A stretch of DNA of 42,971 nt, taken from positions 1 through 42,971 of the forward strand of contig JAOIUY010000015.1 of NCBI GenBank assembly GCA_028223755.1. The letters run 5' to 3'. Made by a program: the position numbers and the translations under genes. The notes beneath the pieces were generated by a model. It had not been told where the DNA came from. It saw only the letters and a list, made by a program, of their open reading frames with translations, and did no database searches. Below, piece by piece: positions 16,973 through 28,415 of the stretch (the stretch's first letter is position 1; every line of letters begins with the position of its first letter). This stretch comes from Pseudomonadales bacterium (GTDB lineage Bacteria > Pseudomonadota > Gammaproteobacteria > Pseudomonadales > UBA7434).

Positions 16973-17227
16973 ATGGCGCATAAAAAAGCTGGTGGTAGTA
17001 CCCGTAACGGACGCGATTCAGAGTCCAAACGCTTAGGCGTAAAATGTTTTGGCGGCGAAGCCGTAAAAGCAGGCAACATCATCATTCGTCAACGTGGTAC
17101 TAAAGTACACCCGGGACTGAATGTTGGCATGGGTAAAGATCACACCCTTTTCGCAACAAGCGAAGGTGTTATCAAGTTTGATCAGAAAGGCCCGAAAAAC
17201 CGCAAATATGTTAACGTTATTGCGTAA
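16973..17227 (+). CDS. rpmA: 50S ribosomal protein L27
   Basis: 84 residues, starts [16 protein letters not shown] directly, without the N-terminal prepeptide seen in Firmicutes. [18 protein letters not shown] and [10 protein letters not shown] are conserved; the N-terminal tail reaches the peptidyl-transferase centre. It has a GGAG SD and is followed by an intrinsic terminator. Confidence 0.98.
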   Translation: MAHKKAGGSTRNGRDSESKRLGVKCFGGEAVKAGNIIIRQRGTKVHPGLNVGMGKDHTLFATSEGVIKFDQKGPKNRKYVNVIA

Positions 17228-17245
17228 TACAGGCTCGATAGATTA

Positions 17246-17277
17246 AAAAAAGCCCTGTCATACGACGGGGCTTTTTT
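17246..17277 (+). terminator. Intrinsic terminator after rpmA
   Basis: GCCCTGTC (17252-17259) and GACGGGGC (17264-17271) form a stem with a 4-nt loop, one T-G wobble and a six-T tail, preceded by an A-run. It separates rplU-rpmA from obgE. Confidence 0.9.
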
Positions 17278-17416
17278 GTATGGGGCGCAGTCAAATAGCT
17301 ATGAATAGCGTTGGACTTTTGCATCGACAGCACACTCATTATTAACACCATTAACGTTGGCAAAACGAATACACTAAACGCATTAGCAATTCCAAGCTTA
17401 ATGGTTAAATCAATAA

Positions 17417-18643
<1,227 letters not shown>

Positions 18644-18657
18644 TTTAAAGCGTTAGA

Positions 18658-19791
18658 ATGAGCTCAATCATGAACACAGCAAATGCCAACACATCAAAGC
18701 GCTGGGTCATAAAAATTGGCAGCGCCCTACTCACCGACAACGGTGAAGGACTTGCCCTCAAGGCGCTAGACCATTGGGTCGAGCAAATTGCGGCACTTAA
18801 AAATGCCGGCGATGAAATCGTCCTGGTTTCTTCAGGTGCCGTTGCCGAAGGCATTACTCGCCTTGGCTGGAAAACACGCCCCGATTCACTTCACATGCTT
18901 CAAGCTGCCGCCGCTGTTGGGCAAGCCGGTTTAGTACAGGCTTACGAATCACGCTTTAAGCAATACCAAATCACTACAGCACAAATATTATTAGTGCACG
19001 AAGATTTATCCTCTCGCACTCGCTATCTTAATGCACGCCAAACACTGCAAAGCTTACTTGAGTATGGTGTCATTCCTATTGTTAATGAAAACGATACCGT
19101 CGCCACTGATGAAATTCGTTTTGGCGATAACGACACACTAGCGGGCCAAGTAGCTAATCTTATCGATGCTGATAAATTGCTAATACTCACTGATCAAGAA
19201 GGTGTCTTTAGCGATGACCCAAGAATACATGCTGATGCCGAATTTATTAGTGAGCAAGATGTGCATGATGCATCGCTCGACCAAGCCGCAAAAGATGGCA
19301 GCGGCACATTAGGTCGTGGTGGTATGACAACCAAAATAAAAGCCGCTCGCTTAGCTGCGAGATCGGGTTCATCAACGATTATCGCTAATGGTTTAACGCC
19401 ATCGGTCATTACTCGTCTTGCTAATGATGAATCCTTAGGCACACACCTCATCAACAGCCGCAAGCCGATGACGCCCAGAAAACAATGGCTATCAGGCAGC
19501 CTATCCATTAAAGGCACGCTAACGCTTGATGATGGCGCTGTAAGCGTCTTGAAAGATGATACTAGCAGTTTATTGCCTGTAGGTATTAGTGCTGTCAGTG
19601 GTGTATTTCATCGTGGTGAATTAGTTAGCTGTGTCGACCTTCAAGGTCAAGAAATTGCTCGCGGCCTAGTTAATTACAACAGTGAAGAAGCGATTAAAAT
19701 TGCTGGTCGCGCTAGTGATCAGCTGGCGGAGATTCTTGGCTATGGTGGCGATGAAGAAATGATTCATCGGGATAACCTTGTTGTTATTTAG
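18658..19791 (+). CDS. proB: Glutamate 5-kinase
   Basis: First step of proline synthesis: phosphorylates glutamate at the gamma-carboxyl. 377 residues, with an amino-acid kinase domain (about 1-260; VIKIGSALLTDNG, LVSSGAVAEG, NENDTVATDEIRFGDNDTLAGQVA, GTLGRGGMTTKIKAARLA) and a C-terminal PUA domain (about 280-370). The ATG at 18658 is used; an in-frame ATG at 18670 is an alternative, and neither has a strong SD. A period-11 repeat covers its stop codon. Confidence 0.96.
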   Translation: MSSIMNTANANTSKRWVIKIGSALLTDNGEGLALKALDHWVEQIAALKNAGDEIVLVSSGAVAEGITRLGWKTRPDSLHMLQAAAAVGQAGLVQAYESRFKQYQITTAQILLVHEDLSSRTRYLNARQTLQSLLEYGVIPIVNENDTVATDEIRFGDNDTLAGQVANLIDADKLLILTDQEGVFSDDPRIHADAEFISEQDVHDASLDQAAKDGSGTLGRGGMTTKIKAARLAARSGSSTIIANGLTPSVITRLANDESLGTHLINSRKPMTPRKQWLSGSLSIKGTLTLDDGAVSVLKDDTSSLLPVGISAVSGVFHRGELVSCVDLQGQEIARGLVNYNSEEAIKIAGRASDQLAEILGYGGDEEMIHRDNLVVI

Positions 19792-19812
19792 CTGTTATTT
19801 AATTGTTATTTA
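19782..19812 (+). repeat. Period-11 tandem repeat across the proB stop codon
   Basis: Three exact copies of TGTTATTTA start at 19782, 19793 and 19804. The first copy contains the last codons and TAG stop of proB. Confidence 0.75.
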
Positions 19813-19847
19813 GTTTTTCCATATTAGTCTCGTAATATAAGGAAAAA

Positions 19848-20852
19848 ATGGATCCTGTAACTCAAGGTGTTTTAGGTGCAAGTCTGTCCCAATCAATGGT
19901 TCGCAATAAAAAGCAGACAGCGATTGCCGGCCTGTTCGGTTTATTATCCGGTATGGCCCCCGACTTAGATGTTTTTATTCGCTCGGGTAACGACCCGCTA
20001 TTATTTCTTGAATATCATCGGCACTTTACCCATTCGTTAGCATTTATTCCCTTTGGCGGACTGCTCTGCGGCGCGCTGTTATATTTTTTATTAGGCAGAC
20101 GCTGGGAAGTCACCTTTAAACTGAGTGTTTTATATTGCACGCTAGGTTACGCGACTCACGCACTACTTGACGCATGCACTAGTTATGGCACGCAATTATT
20201 TTGGCCATTTAGTAATGTGCGCATTGCCTGGAACACCATGTCAATTGTTGATCCGATTTATACACTGCCAATTATCACTGGTGTATTGCTTGCGGCGATA
20301 AAGAAAAATCCTCGCATTGCCAAGGTAGCTTTCGCTTGGGCCCTCATTTACCCCTGTATTGGTTTTGTTCAACACAATAGAGCTATGACGGCAGGGTTAG
20401 AATTAGCTACTGAACGAGGTCATGTTCCGCTAAGAGTTGATGCTAAGCCTAGCTTTGCTAATATCATTCTCTGGAAAGTCATTTACGAAACTGATGAGCA
20501 TTACTATGTTGATGCTGTGCGAGTTATGCAAGAGATTAAGCGTTATCCGGGTGATCGAATCGAGAAGCTGAATATTGCTCGAGACTTTTCTTGGTTAGAC
20601 GTTGAGTCACAACAGGCCAAAGATATTGAACGCTTTCGTTGGTTTTCAAATGATTATATTGCTCAAGATCCTAATGACCCAAATCGTATTGTGGATATGC
20701 GCTATTCATTTGTTCCCAATCAAATCACTGCATTGTGGGGGATTGAATTGTCACCTATTGCAGAGCGAGAGGAACATGTTTTTTATTCTAGTAAAAATAA
20801 TTTGACTATAAGTCATCGGGAAATATTTTTTAATCAATTATTGGGGCGTTGA
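19848..20852 (+). CDS. YdjM-type membrane-bound metal-dependent hydrolase (DUF457 family)
   Basis: 334-residue inner-membrane protein. It starts MDPVTQGVLGASLSQS, with PDLDVFI, HRHFTHSLAFIP and HALLDACTSYGTQLFWPFS, the conserved His/Asp pattern of the YdjM/DUF457 family (annotated as metal-dependent hydrolase; true substrate unknown). Several membrane helices occur in the first 185 residues; the C-terminal 150 residues are soluble. In some bacteria the family is LexA-regulated, but I see no SOS box here. SD AAGGA is well placed. It converges on mscS with a 53-bp gap. Confidence 0.85.
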   Translation: MDPVTQGVLGASLSQSMVRNKKQTAIAGLFGLLSGMAPDLDVFIRSGNDPLLFLEYHRHFTHSLAFIPFGGLLCGALLYFLLGRRWEVTFKLSVLYCTLGYATHALLDACTSYGTQLFWPFSNVRIAWNTMSIVDPIYTLPIITGVLLAAIKKNPRIAKVAFAWALIYPCIGFVQHNRAMTAGLELATERGHVPLRVDAKPSFANIILWKVIYETDEHYYVDAVRVMQEIKRYPGDRIEKLNIARDFSWLDVESQQAKDIERFRWFSNDYIAQDPNDPNRIVDMRYSFVPNQITALWGIELSPIAEREEHVFYSSKNNLTISHREIFFNQLLGR

Positions 20853-20905
20853 GAGTTGAGTTGACTGTGAACTTGACCTAAAAATTCAAACAAAAAAACT
20901 ACTAC

Positions 20906-21976
20906 TTAATCATTAAACTCATCATCGGTTTTCTCCATCATGCGTCGAACATATCCAAGCCGCTGTTCCAACACCGAAATCTTCTTCTCAATCGCATCAA
21001 CGTCAGCATCATCTATGGTTAACTCCTGCTGAAGCTCAGCTATCTTCGACTTAAGCAACTGCTTCCTTTGCTCAAGAATCGCCTTCTTCTCAGCACTCTC
21101 CGCCTTATCAAAAATCATCGCTTCAGGCGATGCGGCTTTACCATTTTCAACCTGCGAGTCAGTATTGGTTGAGGTAGCAATTACTTTAGTCTGCGCATCA
21201 AAAACACGCTGACTCATAAAGGTCGGCGATACAATCTCTACCCTTGCCTCATGCAAGGTTCTAATCATATTTTTACGCAGTGTTGAGCGCACCGTCAGCA
21301 ACTGCTTAACCTCTTCAAGAAATCCCGCAACCCGATAAACCACACTGAAATCACCAAGCGTTTTGACATAGACAAAACTTTCAACTAACCCAGTTTTCTC
21401 TGCCGCATCTAATAAAAGCGTTTCAATTAAATCTAAATCATTGTCATAACCTAAAGATACTTCAGCGGCGACGATAGTACCTGACGATCGCACCACAGAG
21501 ACGGGGTTAGAGACCAAATATAAATTCGGTATCGTTGTTAAGTCACGCTCCTGAGTTTGAATTTCGGTATGAAACAATCCTCGCTCTGTAACTCGACCAA
21601 ACTGCTCGCCAACACGAACAAAATCACCGGCATGCAAGTTGTCAACACCACGCAACATCAAACCCGCCATAGCATTAGCAACAAAACTGGTTGATGAAAA
21701 CGCCATCATAAGCGTAAGCAATAAACCCAAAAGAGTGAGTAATTGTTTTCGCATCTCATCATTGATAGGCAGTGAAAGGATCGCAGCTACAACAAACATT
21801 AATACCACTGCCACAATAATCAACGAGTGCTTAAAATTATTTTGTTGTCGATCTGGGTTACGGTGAAAACGACGTAGCAATAGATTAATTGTGATTGTGG
21901 AAAATAAAAGAACACCAAGCAAAGGGAGGATCGGAACTATCCAACTTAAAACCATTTTAACTATCGTTATATCCAT
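20906..21976 (-). CDS. Mechanosensitive channel of the MscS family
   Basis: 356 residues. Three or so hydrophobic helices in the first 115 residues end in the pore-like segment TSFVANAMAGLMLRG, followed by the MscS beta domain (LHAGDFVRVGEQFGRVTERGLFHTEIQTQERDLTTIPN) and a C-terminal mixed domain (to about residue 245). A long charged, coiled-coil tail (about 285-350, KKAILEQRKQLLKSKIAELQ) follows. It starts 12 bp after the yhdP stop on the same strand, so it is probably the last gene of the mre-rng-yhdP run, where tldD often sits in enterobacteria. Confidence 0.9.
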   Translation of the reverse strand: MDITIVKMVLSWIVPILPLLGVLLFSTITINLLLRRFHRNPDRQQNNFKHSLIIVAVVLMFVVAAILSLPINDEMRKQLLTLLGLLLTLMMAFSSTSFVANAMAGLMLRGVDNLHAGDFVRVGEQFGRVTERGLFHTEIQTQERDLTTIPNLYLVSNPVSVVRSSGTIVAAEVSLGYDNDLDLIETLLLDAAEKTGLVESFVYVKTLGDFSVVYRVAGFLEEVKQLLTVRSTLRKNMIRTLHEARVEIVSPTFMSQRVFDAQTKVIATSTNTDSQVENGKAASPEAMIFDKAESAEKKAILEQRKQLLKSKIAELQQELTIDDADVDAIEKKISVLEQRLGYVRRMMEKTDDEFND

Positions 21977-21988
21977 AAATATTTTTAC

Positions 21989-24900
21989 CTAATCATTAAT
22001 CGCGGCTTCACTTTTTTCTTTAATTGTCGGCTGAGTACTTTTATTATCAAAAAGGCGATCAAAGCGCGTATCTGGATCAGCCAATGAACCCTCAATAAAG
22101 TAAACCGCACTTGAAATTTTATCTAACTCATCTTCAAAAACCTTACTCGCAATATACATACCCGCAGCAACAGGTAACCCGCCGGTCAATACTGCAACCC
22201 AAGGTAAATTAGAAGCTACCGGCAAAGTAGCAATAAGCTCAGCATTAATAGTTGACGCAACAAGATCAACCTCGCCTGTTAATGAAAACTGGCTTGACGG
22301 CGATTTCACGATAATCGGATTATCATTAAACCGTGCGACACTATCAGCGATATTCAATCGCCCTTCTACGCTATCAAAACTAAGCCCCTCTTTGTAGAGA
22401 TCTGAAAAATCCAACTTCATTCGTCGAACCAAGGTATCAAAATTAATAATACCTATAAGCTTAAGCAAACCTTCCGTCGAATCAGAGGTCTTTAAAAACT
22501 GACCATCTTTGAATTTAAAATCAAGCGTACCTTCAGATTGATACAGTGAAAAAGCATCAGGCGTACCCTGCCAGCTTAAATCAATAACAATATCTGCTCG
22601 CTTACTCTTAATCGGTGACTGATCATCTGAATCACTATTAAAGCGTCGAATAAATTCTTCGATAGAATCACTCTTACCTATTAAAGATAGCGAGCTTGTA
22701 TACTCGCCCGCTTCATTTTTAGCCCAAAGCAAACCGCTATCAACGTCTGAACTCAATAACATTGATGCATAATCAACGTGAATATCATGAACTAATACAG
22801 CACTATCAGAAGGACTCAATAAAAACTGCCATTGACCTATGGGTCTATCACCCCAATACAACTGCTGTATATTGATTTTAGCGGCAACAAGATTTGCAGG
22901 AATTAAAAATGAATTAGCTGCACTCTTATCTTGTGTGGCTAAAGAATCGTCTCGCTCAATCCGCAAATAACTCAAATCAATAAGGTATCGCCGCTCGTCC
23001 TTCACGCTGCTTAAAATTAACGGCAATTTATTTAACGCCGACGATTGCTCTAACTGATTCACCGTAGCGGGTGCCATGCCTTCAATGGGTAATGCGATGC
23101 GCCCTTTTAACTGATCACTTTCAATATCAAACTGCCAGCATCGGTCAAGCTCAGCAACTGATACCACGCTATTAGTAAACGTCTCACCAAAGGCGAGCAC
23201 TTTATCTAAACGCAAATCACTGACAAGCAATTCGGTTGCTATAGACTTTTTAGTTGACTGATCAGAAACTAACTTTAAACTTTTTTCTGACGCTTGGTAT
23301 TTATCAAAAATAGGTAACCACTCTGATAAATTGAATATGGACATCTCGCCTGAAACACTCAGGCCGCTTTTTAAATTATTTTTTACGCCTATATCTTTAC
23401 CTATTGAATCGCTCGCACCACCAATAGAGATAGATCCGCCCTGCATTTTATAGCGATCAAAATTTAACTGCATGTCAGCATAATTATCGATACTGATAGT
23501 CATCGGCTGATTCGCCGCTTGAAGATGCCAATTCAATAAAAATGGCGCACTATCTATCTTATCTTTATATAAAGGCTCTGGCAGTTTAAGTGCCACACCA
23601 ACTAGGTCGCTACTGGCCGTTAAAATAGTTTGCGCAGCACTATGATCGACTCGCAAACTCATGGCCGCAACACCCTCAGTCATAGCTAGTGCAGGTTGTT
23701 TTAACCAGTTATATAAATTTTTAGTATCAACATCGAACTGCCCATCTACCCTAACGCTATTACCATTCTGCAATTGAGGGTTATCATGATAATCGCCTAA
23801 CACTATATTAATGGGCTCACCCCATAAACTACCGTTAAGCTGTTGTGAAACCAAACCTCTATCCGATGAATAAGCAATCGGCCCAGCGAGATCGCTAACT
23901 GTTAAACCAATATTCGACATTTTGATTTCACTGTCACTTATTGCAGCCGTAAAATCGACTTGTGTGCGATCAATATCACCCTTCTTTAACGGCACATGCA
24001 ATCGCAACTGCGCGTCATGTAATTGACCCTCGGCATGCCAATCCCCAATAGTATTTTCTAACCGCGCTTTTAACGGTGTGGTTTGCAAAATATTCAATAC
24101 ATCACCCAAACCACCTGCGAGTTGACTATCAATATCGACGGCAGCATCCGGCCCCGCACCCTGCACTACCACCTGTGATTGAGACATTATTAAGCTCTCA
24201 AACTCAGCGGAATAAACAGATACATGCGCATCACTACCCAACTGCATCATTAAGCCATCCAGCTTTGTCACTCGCGACCACTGTGGATGAAAGTTAAAGT
24301 CTGTGTCCGCCAAATTTAAATACATTTGAACACTACGTTTGTGTTTATCTGCCTTGGCTAACGATCCGTGATAAACAAATCCACCATCAACAATATTGCC
24401 ATCCATTTCACTCTGCGTAATCCAATTTTGCGTATTACGATTCATGGTGTAAGGCAATAATTTGAATAAATGGGAGGTATGCGAGTCGCTCACACCGATA
24501 TACATCGATATGTGACTAGACTCATCTTCCGCCCGCGTTTTACCGTTAAGATAAAAGCGACCACCAAAAGAGCCTTCATCACCTGTCATGGTAAAACGCA
24601 TCTCCTCACCATTGAGCAACAAGCGATTATCTTCTAAAGCCCAACTAACACGCCCTTTAATTTGATCAAACAATAAAGCATCGTGATAAACCTTGGGGAA
24701 ATCCATCGAGAAATCGTCATTACTTACTAACTCTATCGAACCTGTTGTCGATGAAGCATGTAAATAGCCACTTAAGCCCGTCACACCCGGAATGTTTTTC
24801 CAAGCCTTAACGCTAATACTGTCCAGTATTGCCTGCAACTCAAAATCCATATTTGGCTGGCTAGCTAATTGCTGGTTACCAGGAATAGCAAGATGTAACT

Positions 24901-26101
24901 GCTTAACGAAACCATCAATATTTAATGATTGTAATGCCGCGGATTTTTTTTCATCGAGCATTTTACTACCACTGACTATTTCCGTTAGCTGGCCAAGATC
25001 AACCGTTGGCATTTTCAATAGAATATTTGAAACTTCCGATTTATCTATTGCAATAGATATACTCGCCAACGGCATATTGAGTGGCTCATCACGCCAAGTG
25101 GCATCTAACTGCTGCCACCATAAATCAAACCCATTATCATTATTCTCTTCAACATTCAGCGCTAGACCTATATTGTTTAGTTGCCAATTAGAATTATCGT
25201 TACGCTGTATTGATCCATTATCTATAGCAACACTAGCACGCCACTGCTGATTCGGTTTTTTAATCGCCCAAAATTGACCACTCCAATTATCTACTAACCA
25301 TTGGTCACTATTATTAGCGGATACAAACCAAGGCGATAGACTCAGCTGCTCCGCTACCGCGTAAATATCGACTTCCGCATCATCAGTAAAAGGATCACCC
25401 GTTGCATTAGCGTAAAGCGTAAAATTGCCCGCATCCCCACCCTGCTGAGTAAAGATAAATTGTCGCGCCTGAGAAAATTGCTGAAAATGCATTTGCATGA
25501 CGGGCAGCTGAATTCGTTGAGAGGCGAACTCACCACCCGGTAAATCGATATTAATTTGCTGCGCTTGAATCGACTGTAAGCGCTGAATAAAACCTCGTAG
25601 CGATACTTCGCGACGCTCATTCGCCAACGCCATGCCGCGTAATGCCCACTGATCATCAGCCGTTTTATCTAACGAAAGTGAAAGCTGTTTAGCGCTAACA
25701 TGGGTAATACGTAAACCTAGATCCATCGCCGAAGCAATTAAATCCAAACGCAACTCGCCACTGTCTAAGGAGAAAACAGGACCGCTTACTTCAGATGAAT
25801 CCTCTGAGGCAGGTAAACTTGCAACAAGTGAATCAACTCGAAACACTGGTCTAAATTTTTTCCATTCACCACTCAAACCTTCTAGCTGCCAATCAAGGCC
25901 GGTTTTATCCTCTAATACCGCAACCAATTGGGGTGATAGCTTCTCGAGTTGAGGCATATAAAAACGACCTAAACTCATGCACACAGCAAGCACAATATAG
26001 ACGCTGGCAATAAATATCAGCAGCGTCCATAAACAGCGATCAATGATGCGAAAATAATTCACGCTAGCAACTAACCCCAACAACCAAAAATTTAATGACA
26101 C
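21989..26101 (-). CDS. yhdP: YhdP family AsmA-like envelope protein
   Basis: Very large (1370 residues; E. coli about 1266), one N-terminal membrane anchor (about residues 18-45) and a long periplasmic beta-rich body. AsmA-like YhdP proteins bridge the envelope and help carry phospholipids to the outer membrane with TamB and YdbH. Recognised from the N terminus (IDRCLWTLLIF...LEDKTGLDWQLEGLSGEW), the C-terminal AsmA-like region (FSLTGEVDLVASTINAELIATLPVASNLPWVAVL, GGLPVAAGMYI) and the conserved position after rng. The start is GTG, 9 bp after the rng stop; no strong SD is visible. Confidence 0.9.
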   Translation of the reverse strand: MSLNFWLLGLVASVNYFRIIDRCLWTLLIFIASVYIVLAVCMSLGRFYMPQLEKLSPQLVAVLEDKTGLDWQLEGLSGEWKKFRPVFRVDSLVASLPASEDSSEVSGPVFSLDSGELRLDLIASAMDLGLRITHVSAKQLSLSLDKTADDQWALRGMALANERREVSLRGFIQRLQSIQAQQINIDLPGGEFASQRIQLPVMQMHFQQFSQARQFIFTQQGGDAGNFTLYANATGDPFTDDAEVDIYAVAEQLSLSPWFVSANNSDQWLVDNWSGQFWAIKKPNQQWRASVAIDNGSIQRNDNSNWQLNNIGLALNVEENNDNGFDLWWQQLDATWRDEPLNMPLASISIAIDKSEVSNILLKMPTVDLGQLTEIVSGSKMLDEKKSAALQSLNIDGFVKQLHLAIPGNQQLASQPNMDFELQAILDSISVKAWKNIPGVTGLSGYLHASSTTGSIELVSNDDFSMDFPKVYHDALLFDQIKGRVSWALEDNRLLLNGEEMRFTMTGDEGSFGGRFYLNGKTRAEDESSHISMYIGVSDSHTSHLFKLLPYTMNRNTQNWITQSEMDGNIVDGGFVYHGSLAKADKHKRSVQMYLNLADTDFNFHPQWSRVTKLDGLMMQLGSDAHVSVYSAEFESLIMSQSQVVVQGAGPDAAVDIDSQLAGGLGDVLNILQTTPLKARLENTIGDWHAEGQLHDAQLRLHVPLKKGDIDRTQVDFTAAISDSEIKMSNIGLTVSDLAGPIAYSSDRGLVSQQLNGSLWGEPINIVLGDYHDNPQLQNGNSVRVDGQFDVDTKNLYNWLKQPALAMTEGVAAMSLRVDHSAAQTILTASSDLVGVALKLPEPLYKDKIDSAPFLLNWHLQAANQPMTISIDNYADMQLNFDRYKMQGGSISIGGASDSIGKDIGVKNNLKSGLSVSGEMSIFNLSEWLPIFDKYQASEKSLKLVSDQSTKKSIATELLVSDLRLDKVLAFGETFTNSVVSVAELDRCWQFDIESDQLKGRIALPIEGMAPATVNQLEQSSALNKLPLILSSVKDERRYLIDLSYLRIERDDSLATQDKSAANSFLIPANLVAAKINIQQLYWGDRPIGQWQFLLSPSDSAVLVHDIHVDYASMLLSSDVDSGLLWAKNEAGEYTSSLSLIGKSDSIEEFIRRFNSDSDDQSPIKSKRADIVIDLSWQGTPDAFSLYQSEGTLDFKFKDGQFLKTSDSTEGLLKLIGIINFDTLVRRMKLDFSDLYKEGLSFDSVEGRLNIADSVARFNDNPIIVKSPSSQFSLTGEVDLVASTINAELIATLPVASNLPWVAVLTGGLPVAAGMYIASKVFEDELDKISSAVYFIEGSLADPDTRFDRLFDNKSTQPTIKEKSEAAIND

Positions 26102-26110
26102 AACCAGCCA

Positions 26111-27586
26111 TTAAGAAAGAACCACATCAAATTGTTCCTGCGTATAAACAGTCTCAACTCGAAACTCAATTTGCTTATCAAGCAACTCTTGTAAATCGGC
26201 AACAATACCCGCATCTTCATCGACCAATCGATCAACAACCGATTGCGACGCGAGCACTAACAATCGATTGTTATCATAGGCTCTCGCCTCACGTAGAATC
26301 TCTCTAAATATTTCAGAACAAACCGTCTCTGCTGATTTTAATGACCCTTGGCCATCACAGACATTACAAGATTCACTCAACACATGCTCTAAACTTTCAC
26401 GCGTTCGTTTTCGCGTCATCTGTACTAAACCTAGATCCGAAAAACCACCTACATGGCTTGTGGTTTTATCTTTTTCAACTGCTTTCTCTAGCGTTCGCAA
26501 TGTTTGCCGACGATGCTCTTCACTCTGCATGTCAATAAAATCAATAATAATGATGCCACCTAAATTTCTTAATCGTAACTGTCTTGCTAACGCAGTCGCA
26601 GCCTCAAGGTTGGTTTTAAAAATCGTTTCTTCCAAATTACGCTTACCAACAAAAGTCCCTGTATTCACATCAATGGTGGTCATTGCTTCAGTTTGATCAA
26701 TAACTAATGAGCCGCCCGACTTTAATTGCACCTTGCGCCCTAACGCCTTGGTGATTTCATCTTCTACACCAAACAAATCAAAAATCGGTCGACTTGAATC
26801 ATAAAACTCAATCTTGTCGACAAACTCAGGAATAAACTCCTTGGAAAATTTTACTAAACGCTCATAAACCGTGTGACTATCCACTCGAATTTTTTCTAAT
26901 TCAGGATAAACAAAATCACGCATAGTGCGCTCACAAACATTAAGATCTTCATAGATTAAACTAGGGGCAGATTGGGCTTTCATTTTTTTATTAAGCGCAC
27001 GCCACAAACGTTTTAAATAACGTACGTCGGCAACAAAATCATGATAGTCAGAAAACTCAGCCGCTGTTCGAATAATATAACCTGCACGCATAGCCTCATC
27101 TTCTGGCTCGGTCATCACTTCGGATAATGCATCAGCCAAACCCGACTTTAATAAATTCTTTCGCTCAACATCATCAATACGGTTTGAAATGCCCATATGA
27201 TTATTTTCTGGCATATAAACCAAGTACCGTGAAGAAACAGATAGCTTCGCAGTTAATCGTGCGCCCTTTGTACCCAGTGGATCTTTAACCACCTGAACCA
27301 ATAAGCTCTGCCCTTCACGTAATAACTGACGAATATCCGGCTCAGCGTTTGAGTCGTCGCGCGTTTCAAGTTCACCAGCGTGAATAAAGCTGGCTTTATC
27401 CAAACCAATATCCACAAAGGCCGCTTGCATACCCGGTAGCACTCTAACCACCTTACCTTGGTAGATATTGCCGACAATGCCTCGACTGCGCTCACGCTCA
27501 ATCACGACCTCTTGCAATACACCATTTTCGACTAAACCAACTCGCGACTCCATCGGGGTCATGTTCATCAGAATCTCTTCACTCAT
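26111..27586 (-). CDS. rng: Ribonuclease G
   Basis: Endoribonuclease that matures the 16S rRNA 5' end and trims some mRNAs. 491 residues, matching RNase G rather than the longer RNase E. S1 domain (GNIYQGKVVRVLPGMQAAFVDIGLDKASFIH) at about 35-110, DNase I-like catalytic part with DQTEAMTTIDVNTGTFVG and IIIIDFIDM (metal-binding Asp residues), and the zinc-link Cys pair CNVCDG. It lies between maf and yhdP as in other gammaproteobacteria. Confidence 0.97.
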   Translation of the reverse strand: MSEEILMNMTPMESRVGLVENGVLQEVVIERERSRGIVGNIYQGKVVRVLPGMQAAFVDIGLDKASFIHAGELETRDDSNAEPDIRQLLREGQSLLVQVVKDPLGTKGARLTAKLSVSSRYLVYMPENNHMGISNRIDDVERKNLLKSGLADALSEVMTEPEDEAMRAGYIIRTAAEFSDYHDFVADVRYLKRLWRALNKKMKAQSAPSLIYEDLNVCERTMRDFVYPELEKIRVDSHTVYERLVKFSKEFIPEFVDKIEFYDSSRPIFDLFGVEDEITKALGRKVQLKSGGSLVIDQTEAMTTIDVNTGTFVGKRNLEETIFKTNLEAATALARQLRLRNLGGIIIIDFIDMQSEEHRRQTLRTLEKAVEKDKTTSHVGGFSDLGLVQMTRKRTRESLEHVLSESCNVCDGQGSLKSAETVCSEIFREILREARAYDNNRLLVLASQSVVDRLVDEDAGIVADLQELLDKQIEFRVETVYTQEQFDVVLS

Positions 27587-27661
27587 AGCCGATATATCCT
27601 TAAAGTTTTTTGTTCTATTTTATTTCAATGCCTATGATTGCTTGGCATTAACAATAAAATC

Positions 27662-28363
27662 CTAACCATGCTTAGCGCACGACTCGAAATAAAAACCGAG
27701 CTCACTTAATAACTGACTAGTTTCAAATAATGGCAAACCGACTACGCCCGAATAACTGCCTTCGATGCGCGAAAAAAAAATGGCCCCAAGCCCTTGAATG
27801 CCATATGCACCGGCTTTATCACTGGGCTCACCGCTATCCCAATACCATTTGACCTCAGCAGGCTCAATGGTTCGAAAAGTCACCTGTGTCTTACTGGTAA
27901 TACTATGGACGCTAAAATCATCACACGCATCACTAAACACCACCGTTAAACTGGTATAAACGTTATGGCTTCGACCAGATAGTAACGATAACATTCGCTC
28001 TGCATCGGCGGCCCCAGTTGGTTTACCAAGAATACAGTTATCACAAACCACTATCGTATCAGCACCGATCACTGCCAGTGGCACATCCAAGCCAGAGGGT
28101 TGCAGCTGATCAATTAACATTCGGTAACCAGCCATAGCCTTGTCATAGCCCAGTCTACTCATAAACTCCTCGGGAATCTCGCCACTATTGCGGACTTCAT
28201 CAACATCAATACACAATTTTTCAAACTGCAAACCCAGCTGCTGCAGTAATTCCGCTCGTCTGGGCGATTGAGACGCCAAATACAGTAAGGGTGAAGAAGA
28301 TTTTTTATTCAGAATTGAATCAGTTGTGAACGCAGAAGAAGGAGTATCAATTGAGGTTTTCAT
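27662..28363 (-). CDS. maf: Maf family nucleoside triphosphate pyrophosphatase, with N-terminal extension
   Basis: House-cleaning enzyme that hydrolyses dTTP/UTP or modified nucleotides. The core signatures are LYLASQSPRRAELLQQLGL, GADTIVVCDNCILGKP, DKAGAYGIQGLGAIFFSRIEGSYSGVVGLPL. At 233 residues it is longer than the usual 190-200, because of about 22 Ser/Thr-rich residues before the core. No alternative start close to the core was found. It corresponds to E. coli YhdE (Maf-type dTTPase) by position. 52 bp separate it from mreD. Confidence 0.94.
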   Translation of the reverse strand: MKTSIDTPSSAFTTDSILNKKSSSPLLYLASQSPRRAELLQQLGLQFEKLCIDVDEVRNSGEIPEEFMSRLGYDKAMAGYRMLIDQLQPSGLDVPLAVIGADTIVVCDNCILGKPTGAADAERMLSLLSGRSHNVYTSLTVVFSDACDDFSVHSITSKTQVTFRTIEPAEVKWYWDSGEPSDKAGAYGIQGLGAIFFSRIEGSYSGVVGLPLFETSQLLSELGFYFESCAKHG

Positions 28364-28415
28364 AATAGTTTATCTTGATATCTAACGATTTTTATTAGCC
28401 TTAAAGACAGCAAAA

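Noticed and set aside
24792-25250. 152-codon plus-strand ORF inside yhdP
   Set aside because: Antisense to yhdP; no start signals and no recognisable domain.
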